Positions 42,336 to 50,499 of a stretch of 64,000 nt of DNA are shown here, in pieces (the first letter of the stretch is position 1; each line of letters opens with the position of its first letter). This DNA is from Sphingopyxis panaciterrulae (GTDB taxonomy: Bacteria > Pseudomonadota > Alphaproteobacteria > Sphingomonadales > Sphingomonadaceae). Under the pieces are notes generated by a model. The model ran no database searches and was not told the origin of the DNA. It saw only the letters and a list, made by a program, of their open reading frames with translations. The stretch lies in the NCBI RefSeq assembly GCF_014199295.1, contig NZ_JACIJH010000007.1:62001-126000 (forward strand). The letters run 5' to 3'. The position numbers and the translations under genes were made by a program.

Positions 42336-42376
42336 GTAAACACATGTGTTGACTGATCGATTACGCTTACTACTAT
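42336..42376 (+). promoter_or_regulatory. 18-bp operator, copy 2, with TonB receptor promoter
   Basis: GTAAACACATGTGTTGAC at 42336-42353 matches copy 1 in both half-sites except one base and lies in the same CGCTA context. Its right half provides the -35 TTGACT (42349-42354); after 16 bases comes TACTAT (42371-42376). A regulator bound here would cover the -35 of the TonB receptor gene. The SDR gene starts 26 bases to the left, on the other strand. Confidence 0.75.
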
Positions 42377-42443
42377 ATGCCTGTCAATGTCGACCACAGG
42401 GTCGGATTCGCGGCGAACGGGCCGTCGGTTTTGGGAGGAATCT

Positions 42444-44948
42444 ATGTCTTTCAGCAAAAAGCGTCCATTTCTCGTCGGGGTCTCGCTGCTCGCGATGCCC
42501 GTGCTGTCGTCTGCGCCGCTTCACGCCCAGACCGCATCCTCTTCTGTCGACAGTAATGTTGATCAGGCGCCCACCGGTGCGAAAGCGGCGTCGGACGGGG
42601 ACATCGTCGTCACGGCGCGCCTGCGCAATGAATCGCTGATGGATGTGCCGGTAGCGATCACGGCGCTCAACGCGCAGAAGATCGAGCAATACAAGGCCGC
42701 GGATCTGACCGACATCGGCTCCCTCGTCCCCAATGTGATCGTCAGCGACTACAAGATCAACGGCGGCGGTTCGCTGTCGATCCGCGGCATCAGTTCGCCC
42801 GCGACGCAGATCGGCTTCGAACAGCCCGTCTCGGTGTCGATCGACGGCGTTCAGACCTCGGCCGGGCGCGTCGCCATGCTGGGCTTCTTCGACCTCGGCA
42901 GCGTCGAGGTCATGCGCGGGCCGCAGGCGCTGTTCTTTGGCAAGAACAGTCCCGCGGGTGTGATTTCGGTGACCTCGGCCGGTCCGACGCGCCAGTTCGA
43001 ATTCGGGGGGACGCTGAGCTATGAGTTCGCGGGCCGGGAAATGGTCGGCGAGGCGCATGTCGCGGGCCCGATCAGCGACAGCCTCGGCGGGCGGCTTGCC
43101 GTCCGCTATCGTTCGATGGGCGGGTGGCTGCACAACAACGCCGGGCCCATCGCCAACCCCTATTACGACCCCGCCGTCCTGCCCGCCGGGACCGCGATCC
43201 TGCCCGGCCGGTCGTCGAAGCGGATCGGCGAGCACGAATGGATGGGCCGCGCGACGCTGGAATTCGACAACGGCGGTCCGTTCACCGCCAGCGCGAAACT
43301 TTTCGCCACGCGTTATAACGGCGACGGGGCGGGCGCCTTTGCCCAGAATATCGGGCCGTGCGCCGCGGACGGCAAGCCGCGGTCCTATGGCAATGTCGAC
43401 CCCTATGGCGATTGCCGCCCTGACGATCAGACCAGCTATGGCGATATCCCCGACGTCGTGGCGGCGGCGATGCCGCGCGGTGGCGGCGACGGCCGGGCGC
43501 GCGATCACATGACGGCCTATATCGGTTCGCTGAACCTGAAATATGATTTCGGCCCGCTGATGCTTACGTCGATCACGGGCTATGTCCGGCATGATTATTT
43601 CTATCTGTCGGCGCTCGACCAGACCGTTTACGGCGGGCTCGTCGTGCTGGAGGACAATAGTCTCGAATCCGTCAGCCAGGAGCTTCGCCTCGCGTCGGAT
43701 TTCGACGGGCCGCTGAATTTCTTCCTGGGCGGCTATTATCAGCACAGCAAGGATGATCTTTACAACAACGCGCTGATCACCCCCTACGTCTTTTACGGCC
43801 TGGCCGGAAACGGGCGTTACGACGCCTATGAGAAGGTCGCCGACCTCGTGAGCGACACCATTTCCGTCTTCGGCCAGATGTCCTTCGACATCGCCGACAA
43901 TCTGGAACTGGCCGGCGGTCTGCGCTACACGCACGAGAAGCGCACGACGACCAACCGCAATCTTTACGGTTTCGGGCCGTTCAATACGGCGAACACGATC
44001 TTTCCGGGATCCACCGATCCGACACCCGGCGTGCTCGCGGGCTCCTTTTCCGATAATAATGTCTCGCCCGAAGTGACGTTGACGTACCGTCCGAGCTCGT
44101 CGCTGACGACCTGGATCGCCTACAAGACGGGGTTCAAGTCCGGCGGGTTCGCGCTGACCAGCCCGATGCAGTCGACGGCGCGGCTCAGCGACATCGATTT
44201 CGATTCCGAGACGGTCAAGGGTGGCGAAGTCGGCCTGCGCGGCGATTTTGGCGCCTTCAAGTTCAACGCCACCGCTTTCCTCTATGACTTCAAGGATTTG
44301 CAGGCAACCGTCTATAATCCGGTCGAGGTCCGCTATGTGATCAGCAACGCGGGAAAGCTGAAGCAGCGCGGCGTGGAATTCGACGCGCAATACGACATCG
44401 CGCCCGGCTTTGAGGTGCATGGGGCGCTGGCCTATGTCCGCAACCGCTTCCACGACTATATCGGCCAATGCTATGCCTATACCTATGCGGCGGGCACCTT
44501 GCCCGCGGATGCGAACCCGCCGCCGGGCTGCTCCTTCCTCGACCCGGGGAAGAGTCTGGTGCTCCAGCAGGATTTCGAGGGCACGGTTCCTGCGCGCTCG
44601 CCCGACCTGACCGGCAGTTTCGGTGCGTCCTATGAAGGCGATGTCGGCGCGAACATGATTTTCGGCCTTTCGGCCGATGCCTATTACAGCGATTCCTACA
44701 ACGCCAGCGACGCGCGGTCGCCGGGCGGCGCGCAAGCCTCCTTCTGGCGCTACAACGCCGGTGTGCGCGTCGGTGCGGCGGACAAGAGGTGGGAAGTGGC
44801 GCTGATCGGCAAGAATCTGACGAACAAGCATTACCTGCTTTTCGCCGCCGACCGGACGGGCGGCGCGACCATTCCCGGAGCGGGCGAACAGCGCGGCGCC
44901 GTCGCCCGCGGCCGCGAAGTCAATTTGCAGTTCTCTTTCAAATTTTGA
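42444..44948 (+). CDS. TonB-dependent outer-membrane receptor
   Basis: 834 residues from the ATG at 42444, with GGGAGGAA as ribosome site. A signal peptide ends near APLHAQTA. Next come a TonB-box-like DIVVTARLRNESLMDVPVAITAL, the plug (ADLTDIGSLVPNVIVSDYKINGGGSLSIRGISSPA, FGKNSPAGVISVTSAGPTRQ), and a 22-stranded barrel ending in NLQFSFKF with the terminal Phe. It imports a large or scarce ligand. The operon with the Rieske oxygenase points to uptake of the island's substrate. Confidence 0.95.
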   Translation: MSFSKKRPFLVGVSLLAMPVLSSAPLHAQTASSSVDSNVDQAPTGAKAASDGDIVVTARLRNESLMDVPVAITALNAQKIEQYKAADLTDIGSLVPNVIVSDYKINGGGSLSIRGISSPATQIGFEQPVSVSIDGVQTSAGRVAMLGFFDLGSVEVMRGPQALFFGKNSPAGVISVTSAGPTRQFEFGGTLSYEFAGREMVGEAHVAGPISDSLGGRLAVRYRSMGGWLHNNAGPIANPYYDPAVLPAGTAILPGRSSKRIGEHEWMGRATLEFDNGGPFTASAKLFATRYNGDGAGAFAQNIGPCAADGKPRSYGNVDPYGDCRPDDQTSYGDIPDVVAAAMPRGGGDGRARDHMTAYIGSLNLKYDFGPLMLTSITGYVRHDYFYLSALDQTVYGGLVVLEDNSLESVSQELRLASDFDGPLNFFLGGYYQHSKDDLYNNALITPYVFYGLAGNGRYDAYEKVADLVSDTISVFGQMSFDIADNLELAGGLRYTHEKRTTTNRNLYGFGPFNTANTIFPGSTDPTPGVLAGSFSDNNVSPEVTLTYRPSSSLTTWIAYKTGFKSGGFALTSPMQSTARLSDIDFDSETVKGGEVGLRGDFGAFKFNATAFLYDFKDLQATVYNPVEVRYVISNAGKLKQRGVEFDAQYDIAPGFEVHGALAYVRNRFHDYIGQCYAYTYAAGTLPADANPPPGCSFLDPGKSLVLQQDFEGTVPARSPDLTGSFGASYEGDVGANMIFGLSADAYYSDSYNASDARSPGGAQASFWRYNAGVRVGAADKRWEVALIGKNLTNKHYLLFAADRTGGATIPGAGEQRGAVARGREVNLQFSFKF

Positions 44949-44984
44949 TTCGCCTGTTTCCACCAGCTATTCCTGCGACGGGAG

Positions 44985-46127
44985 ATGATCGTGCAGAATT
45001 CGGTTCAAAAGCAGTTGTTCGAGGAGATAAGCGGCTATATCCGGAACAGGACGACGTCGCTGGCCGAGAGCGCGATGCCGCACCCCGCCGCCAGCTATTT
45101 CGACCCGGAGCATCTCGCGCGGGAAAAGCGGCTGTTTCACGGCTTTCCGCTGGTCGCGGGCCATTCGCAGCAATTGCCGGAGCCGGGGGCGTTCATCTGT
45201 GACAGGATATTGGGCGTTTCCCTGATCATCGCGCGGCAGGAGGACGGCGGCCTCAAGGCGTTCCGCAACATATGCAGCCATCGCGGATCGCCGCTGACGA
45301 TGGAGCAAGAGGGGCAGGCGAAACAGTTTGTCTGTCCCTATCATTCCTGGTCCTATCATATCGACGGTTCGTTGAAGGCCGTTTACAAGCCCGGCTTTCC
45401 CGATATCGACCGGCGCGCGCTGGGCCTGCCGCAGGTCAGCGTCGCCGAGCGCCATGGCCTGATCTGGGTGCAGATGGACGGGGCGCCGATCGATCTGGAA
45501 ACCTATCTTGGCGACATCGACGCGGAACTTGCCTCGTTTGACATCGAAGGCCATGCGCTGGTGCGGCGCGAGGTGTTCGAGGCGGACATCAATTGGAAAT
45601 CGGTTCTCGACGGCTTTCTCGAGGCTTATCATTTCGCGCCGCTTCACGCCAATTCCATTGCGCCCTATTTCTATCCCAACCTGTCGCCCTACAAGGCGTT
45701 CGGGATCAACGGGCGGATGGTCGGCGTCCGCAAATCCTTTGCCTCTCTGCTGGACCAGCCGTTCCGCGAGGACGAGATGCTGCCGCATATCGCCTCCAAC
45801 TATCAGCTTTTCCCGAATACGGTGGTGGTCTGGCAGGGCGACCATTTCGAGGCATGGACCTCCTTCCCCGGGGACGAGCCCGGCAAATGCCGCGTCCTGT
45901 TCATGATGCTGGTGCCCCGAAACGCGGTCGAAAGCTCGGCCCGGCGCTGGGAGCGCAACATGGAGATTATCCGCGCCACGGTGATGGACGAGGACTGGCG
46001 GATGTCGCAATATGTGCAGGCCGGGTTGCCGCATATCGCCAACCGGCAGGTCGTGTTCGGCGCCAACGAACCGGCGCTGCAGCATTTTCACGGAACGCTG
46101 GTCCGCAAGATCGCCGAGATGAACTGA
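44985..46127 (+). CDS. Rieske non-haem iron oxygenase, alpha subunit
   Basis: 380 residues from the ATG at 44985; a GTG at 44991 has a better-spaced GGGAG and may be the real start. The Rieske site is Cys97-x-His99 and Cys117-x2-His120 (CSHRG, CPYHSW). The mononuclear iron ligands are His216 and His221 (LEAYHFAPLH), with bridging Asp209. It hydroxylates or demethylates an aromatic or alicyclic ring. No ferredoxin, reductase or beta subunit gene lies in the island, so electron partners must come from elsewhere. It starts 36 bases after the TonB receptor gene. Confidence 0.93.
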   Translation: MIVQNSVQKQLFEEISGYIRNRTTSLAESAMPHPAASYFDPEHLAREKRLFHGFPLVAGHSQQLPEPGAFICDRILGVSLIIARQEDGGLKAFRNICSHRGSPLTMEQEGQAKQFVCPYHSWSYHIDGSLKAVYKPGFPDIDRRALGLPQVSVAERHGLIWVQMDGAPIDLETYLGDIDAELASFDIEGHALVRREVFEADINWKSVLDGFLEAYHFAPLHANSIAPYFYPNLSPYKAFGINGRMVGVRKSFASLLDQPFREDEMLPHIASNYQLFPNTVVVWQGDHFEAWTSFPGDEPGKCRVLFMMLVPRNAVESSARRWERNMEIIRATVMDEDWRMSQYVQAGLPHIANRQVVFGANEPALQHFHGTLVRKIAEMN

Positions 46128-46135
46128 GGCAGCCC

Positions 46136-46798
46136 ATGATCGACGAGTCCCCTTTCGCCGACCTCATGGCGCAGGTGGAGGAACGCCTGGCGGACGTCCC
46201 CGAAGGCGACGGAATGGACCCACTGGATGCGGCGCTGGTGCGTCTGGCGGTGAGCGTCAGCGTCACGTGCCTGGACAGCGAAGCGATCGACGAGGCGGTC
46301 GTCGCGGCGCTGGAAAGCGGCGCGACGGCGGCGCAGGTTCAGGAGGTCGTCGCCCTCGTCTCCGGCCTCGGCGTCCATTCGATCATGGCCAGTGCGACCG
46401 TCGTGCTGCAACGCGCGGCGGAGCGCGGCCTCGTCGATCCGGCGGCGCCGCTGGACGAGGAAAGGCGCGCGCTGTGGGACCGCTTCGTCGGCGACGATCC
46501 CTATTGGGACGCCTTCTCCCGGCATGTGCCAGGGTTCCTCGATGCGATGCTGTGTCTTTCCCCCGATATCTTCTCTGGCTTTTTCGCCTATTGCGCGATT
46601 CCGTGGAAGTCGGGGACCGTCCCCGCGTTGACGAAGGAACTGGCGGCCATAGCCTGCGATGTGACGCCGACGCACCTCTTCCTTCCGGGCGTTCGCCTTC
46701 ACCTGCAGAATGCGATCGGGCTCGGCGCGACGCGCACGGTGGTGCGTCAGGCGATCGCCATCGGAACGCAGGCCCGCGCGGCCGCGATGATCCGCTGA
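46136..46798 (+). CDS. Carboxymuconolactone decarboxylase-fold (AhpD-like) protein
   Basis: 220 residues in two CMD-like repeats: LDAALVRLAVSVSVTCLDSEAIDEAVVAALESGATAAQVQEVVAL and LTKELAAIACDVTPTHLFLPGVRLHLQNAIGLGATRTVVRQAIAIG. The CxxC of AhpD peroxidases is absent, which favours a lactone- or acid-acting role over peroxide reduction. The start lies 8 bases after the Rieske stop, so the TonB receptor, oxygenase and this gene form one operon. Confidence 0.78.
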   Translation: MIDESPFADLMAQVEERLADVPEGDGMDPLDAALVRLAVSVSVTCLDSEAIDEAVVAALESGATAAQVQEVVALVSGLGVHSIMASATVVLQRAAERGLVDPAAPLDEERRALWDRFVGDDPYWDAFSRHVPGFLDAMLCLSPDIFSGFFAYCAIPWKSGTVPALTKELAAIACDVTPTHLFLPGVRLHLQNAIGLGATRTVVRQAIAIGTQARAAAMIR

Positions 46799-46811
46799 AT
46801 TCCGGTCGGCC

Positions 46812-47504
46812 TCAAGAGGTCTTGCGGCGCCGCGAGAGCGCGGAGGGTTCAGGGTTCGGCCGCGTCATGCCATCGAAGAAGATCCGAGAAAAGGCTTCCG
46901 ACACGTCCCCGGCGCTGTAATGGTCCTCGGGATTGTACCAGCGATGCGTCCAGTTCAACATGCCGAAAACGGCGTTGGCCGCCAGCATCACGGGAATGTC
47001 GCTGCGCAATTCTCCATTTTCCATCGCCTCGGCGATCAGCTTGATGACGATTTGTTCGAACAATCGGGTCTGACCCATGATCTCGTGAGCCCAGACGCTC
47101 TTTTCGCTGGCGATCTTCTCCATATCTTCCTGGATATAGACGTACATGTTGGGGAAGTTGTCGCTGTAGGCGCGCATGAGCTGTTCCATGATATCCTTCA
47201 GGCGCTCGCTCGCCGTCCGCGAGGATTCTTCGAATATGCGGACGCACTGCTTGATGTTCGCCTCCACGCCGCTGCGGAGGCATTCGCGGAACAATTCTTC
47301 CTTGCTGCCGAAATAATAATAAACGGTGGCGCGATCGAGGCCGGCCTTGAGCCCGATCTCGGCAAGCTTGGCGGAGCGATAGCCCTTCGTCTTGAATTGA
47401 TTGGCGGCGATCGCCAGCAGTTCCGCGCGCTTCGCCAGATATTCGGCACTGCCCTCCTTCAGGGCAGAGGAGCGGCGCTTGGAAATATTCGAAGCCTTGA
47501 TCAT
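46812..47504 (-). CDS. TetR family transcriptional regulator A
   Basis: 230 residues. The HTH is in the first third: AANQFKTKGYRSAKLAEIGLKAGLDRATVYYYFGSKEELF; the ligand domain follows. It is divergent from the monooxygenase gene with a 257-base gap, whose promoter contains the palindrome GGTATA-N4-TATACC; that palindrome is the most likely site of this repressor. The start has a distant GGAGG, so translation may be weak. Confidence 0.92.
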   Translation of the reverse strand: MIKASNISKRRSSALKEGSAEYLAKRAELLAIAANQFKTKGYRSAKLAEIGLKAGLDRATVYYYFGSKEELFRECLRSGVEANIKQCVRIFEESSRTASERLKDIMEQLMRAYSDNFPNMYVYIQEDMEKIASEKSVWAHEIMGQTRLFEQIVIKLIAEAMENGELRSDIPVMLAANAVFGMLNWTHRWYNPEDHYSAGDVSEAFSRIFFDGMTRPNPEPSALSRRRKTS

Positions 47505-47698
47505 GCTGATATTCGATCCTCCGACGGGGCGCTGATCCGTGAACCGGGTTTATCCGATCAGCCCGTCAGCCTGATAGCTTGCCGCGCCTTTATCAAGTGC
47601 GCTCTTCTCCGCCATCCCGATATCTCCTCCGCAAACGGCAGGCCACGCGGCGCGTCGTGGCTTGTGGCGATGTCGTACCGATAAGATTATAAATGTTC

Positions 47699-47730
47699 TT
47701 GACGGTATAAATATATACCAGCTAGTATAT
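47699..47730 (+). promoter_or_regulatory. Promoter-operator of the Baeyer-Villiger-type monooxygenase gene
   Basis: TTGACG (47699-47704) and TAGTAT (47723-47728) are 18 bases apart. The spacer holds the perfect palindrome GGTATAAATATATACC (47704-47719), and an overlapping ATATAC-N6-GTATAT (47713-47730) covers the -10. This is a classic repression layout. No other copy was seen in the window, and it differs from the GTMAACA operator. Confidence 0.7.
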
Positions 47731-47761
47731 TCTCCGACGACAAGCTCACGGGAGAAGCCGA

Positions 47762-49399
47762 ATGATGTGCGATGCAGACACCGGCCCATATGATGCCATG
47801 GTGATCGGGGCGGGGATCACCGGAATCTATCAGACCTATCTGCTGGCCCGGAATGGGCTGAAGGTCCGGGGGATAGAGGCGGCGCCCGATGTCGGCGGCA
47901 CCTGGTACTGGAACCGGTATCCGGGCTGCCGGCTCGACACCGAAAGCTATGCCTACGGCTATTTCGCGCTGGTCGGGCTCATGTCCGACTGGAGTTGGAG
48001 CGAACGCTTCGCCGGTCAGCCGGAGATGCTGCGATATGTGCGTCATGCGGCCGACAGGATGGACGTCCGTCGGCATTATTCCTTCTCCACGAAGGTCGTC
48101 GCCGCCGTCTATAGCGACGAACGGACCATGTGGGACGTCACGCTCGACGACGGACGGGTTCTGACCTGCCGCTTTCTCATTTCCGCATCGGGACCCCTCT
48201 CGGCCTCCCGTCTTCCCGATTTCGAGGGAATCAATGATTTCGAGGGACAGTCCTTCCACTCTTCGGACTGGCCCACGGACGAACAGGGGCAGGCGACGGG
48301 CTATGACTTCACGGGCAAGCGCGTCGGGGTGATCGGCACGGGGGCGACGGGCGTCCAGATCATCCCCATTGCGGCGCAGACCGCCGAACAGCTCTTCGTT
48401 TTCCAGCGTTCGCCCAACTGGTGTACGCCGCTGGGCAACACTCCGATCAGCGAGGAGGAGATGGGCCATCTGCGCGCGCGCGCGCTGACCATTCTCGAAT
48501 ATGTGAAGTCCACCGACACCGCCTTTCCCTATCACCGCGACCCGCGCAAGGGCATCGACGTTCCGAAAGAAGAGCGCGACGCCCTGTTCGAATCGCTCTA
48601 CGACCAGCCGGGCTATGGCATCTGGCTGAGCGGATTCCGCGATCTGCTGCTCAACAAGCAATCCAACGATTTTCTCGCCGAATTCATCGCCGACAAGATC
48701 CGGGCGCGCGTCAAGAACCCGGCGGTCGCGGAAAAGCTGATACCCAAGGACCATCCCTTCGGGGGCAAGCGCGTGCCGATGGAGACCAATTATTACGAGA
48801 CCTACAACAAGGAGTCCGTCCATCTGGTCGACATCAAGGAAAATCCGATCCAGAGGATCAACGCAAAGGGGATCGAGACGGCCGAGGGTTTCCACGAACT
48901 CGACGTGATCATTTTCGCCACGGGCTTCGACGCCGTGACCGGCGCGCTCGACCGGATCGACATCCGCGGTAGCGGCGGCCTGCGCCTAAAAGACTGCTGG
49001 TCGGACGGGCCGACGACATTTCTGGGTCTCCAGTCGCGCGGCTTCCCCAATTTCTTCACGCTGGTGGGGCCGCACAACGGGTCGACATTCTGCAATGTCG
49101 GCGTTTGCGGAGGCCTGCAGGCGGAGTGGGTAGCGCGGATGATCGCCTATATGACGGACCACGGGCTGACCTTTTCGCAGCCGCTTGCGGAGGCGGAGGA
49201 GGCGTGGACCGAAGAAATCTATCGGGATTTCTCGCGAACCCTGCTGGCGGAGGCGAACGCCTGGTGGGTCAAGGTCACTGAAAAGCCCGACGGCAGCATT
49301 GTCCGGCGCACTCTGGTCCATGTCGGCGGCGGCCCCGCTTATCGCAAGCGCTGCGAGGAAGTTGCTTATGGAGGATATGAGGGGTTCGAACTGGCCTGA
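47762..49399 (+). CDS. Flavin-dependent monooxygenase of the Baeyer-Villiger type
   Basis: 545 residues, the usual BVMO size. The FAD motif VIGAGITGIYQTYLL spans about 14-28; the BVMO fingerprint FxGxxxHxxxWP appears as FEGQSFHSSDWPTD near residue 160; the NADPH motif is GVIGTGATGVQIIP. The EAAPDVGGTWYWNRYPGCRLDTES stretch is typical of cyclic-ketone type BVMOs. It inserts oxygen next to a ketone to give an ester or lactone. With the SDR it could turn an alcohol into a lactone; the substrate is unknown. Confidence 0.93.
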   Translation: MMCDADTGPYDAMVIGAGITGIYQTYLLARNGLKVRGIEAAPDVGGTWYWNRYPGCRLDTESYAYGYFALVGLMSDWSWSERFAGQPEMLRYVRHAADRMDVRRHYSFSTKVVAAVYSDERTMWDVTLDDGRVLTCRFLISASGPLSASRLPDFEGINDFEGQSFHSSDWPTDEQGQATGYDFTGKRVGVIGTGATGVQIIPIAAQTAEQLFVFQRSPNWCTPLGNTPISEEEMGHLRARALTILEYVKSTDTAFPYHRDPRKGIDVPKEERDALFESLYDQPGYGIWLSGFRDLLLNKQSNDFLAEFIADKIRARVKNPAVAEKLIPKDHPFGGKRVPMETNYYETYNKESVHLVDIKENPIQRINAKGIETAEGFHELDVIIFATGFDAVTGALDRIDIRGSGGLRLKDCWSDGPTTFLGLQSRGFPNFFTLVGPHNGSTFCNVGVCGGLQAEWVARMIAYMTDHGLTFSQPLAEAEEAWTEEIYRDFSRTLLAEANAWWVKVTEKPDGSIVRRTLVHVGGGPAYRKRCEEVAYGGYEGFELA

Positions 49400-49538
49400 C
49401 CCGACGGCAGCCCGGATGCCGCCTCCTCCGCCTTGACGCGCCCTCGCTTGTTCATGCAGGAGGCCGGGGACCGGACATCGGATCTCCGGCCGCCGTGCAA
49501 GCGTCTGCTTGGGCGCGCAGACTTCGAGGTGAAGTGAA

Positions 49539-50165
49539 ATGCCGTCAGACAAGCCCCGCGGCGCGCGAAGCAAGCGCTCCATCAAGGCGGAGATCGATGA
49601 AATAAAGCGGCGGGAAATACTGGCCGAAGCGGTCCGGCTGTTTTACGAAAACGGGTTCGATACGACGACGCTCGAATCCATCGCCGACGCTCTGGGCGTT
49701 ACCAAACCCTATATTTATTCCAGGTTTTCCAGTAAGATGGATATTCTCGCGGCCATCTGCCTGCTCGGCGCCGCGCCCGCGCAAAAGACCGTGGAATTCA
49801 GCACGACGCTTGGCGGCGATGCGCCGACCCAACTTGCGCAGGTCATGGAGTATTTCATCACCCTCCAGATCGCGCATCGCATGGAGGTCGCGCTCTTCTT
49901 CCGCGACGCCCATAACCTGCCGCCGGACAAGAGCCGGGAAATCGACAAGTCCAGGATGGCGTTTCACAAGATGCTGTGCAGCATCCTCGACGAAGGGAAG
50001 AAGGCGGGCGATTTCCATTTCGATAATGTCAGCCTCACCGCTTCGGCGCTGGGCGGCATGGCATCATGGATTTTCACCTGGTATCAACCCGACGGACGGT
50101 GGACGTCGCCTGTCGTAGCGAAGAGCATCGCGAAACTGTCCCTAAAGACAGCCGGAAAATCCTGA
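49539..50165 (+). CDS. TetR/AcrR family transcriptional regulator B
   Basis: 208 residues. The HTH is ILAEAVRLFYENGFDTTTLESIADALGVTKPYIYSRFSSKMDIL; the C-terminal domain has TLGGDAPTQLAQVMEYFITLQIAHRM. A GAGGTG ribosome site precedes the ATG. It lies downstream of the BVMO gene on the same strand and could be cotranscribed. It is one candidate for the shared GTMAACA operator; nothing in the sequence proves it. Confidence 0.92.
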   Translation: MPSDKPRGARSKRSIKAEIDEIKRREILAEAVRLFYENGFDTTTLESIADALGVTKPYIYSRFSSKMDILAAICLLGAAPAQKTVEFSTTLGGDAPTQLAQVMEYFITLQIAHRMEVALFFRDAHNLPPDKSREIDKSRMAFHKMLCSILDEGKKAGDFHFDNVSLTASALGGMASWIFTWYQPDGRWTSPVVAKSIAKLSLKTAGKS

Positions 50166-50499
50166 TCTCCGAGCGATCTCCGGCCCGTTGCAACCTTGCC
50201 TGCTAGCTGATCGATACGATAGGCCGCGTTATCGAACCGCGCGCACCTTCTCCAGCGCGGGCTGTCCGCCGCGCGGGCAAAGCCGTTGATCGTCGCACAC
50301 ATCTTTTCGAGCAAAGCGGCCATCTCGCCGAGCGTCTCGCGAGCATTCTTGGGCTTGGACGGGGGACATTCGCAGGTCGAGCTTGAGCTGGATCGTGCGC
50401 TCATGCCCAGCGAACTTCTTCTTCTTGGCGTGCAGGAAAGAGCGGATAGCCGGTCGTACGGAAAGGCGGCCGACGATGTCCGGACTCTCGGCCGTCATG
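50166..50499. other. Gap between convergent genes, possible remnant
   Basis: 334 bases between TetR B and the aldehyde dehydrogenase, both of which end here. Two overlapping minus-strand frames show protein-like pieces (SKPKNARETLGEMAALLEKM; RPAIRSFLHAKKKKFAGHE) but neither has a full family pattern. They may be a decayed gene. No repeat or terminator with a T run was seen. Confidence 0.4.

Noticed and set aside
42384..44963. An 859-codon open frame on the minus strand
   Set aside because: Antisense to the TonB receptor, which has a signal peptide, plug and terminal Phe; the mirror frame has none of these.
50166..50499. Two minus-strand frames as a transposase remnant
   Set aside because: No transposase motif (DDE) or terminal repeats could be found; it is left as an unassigned gap.
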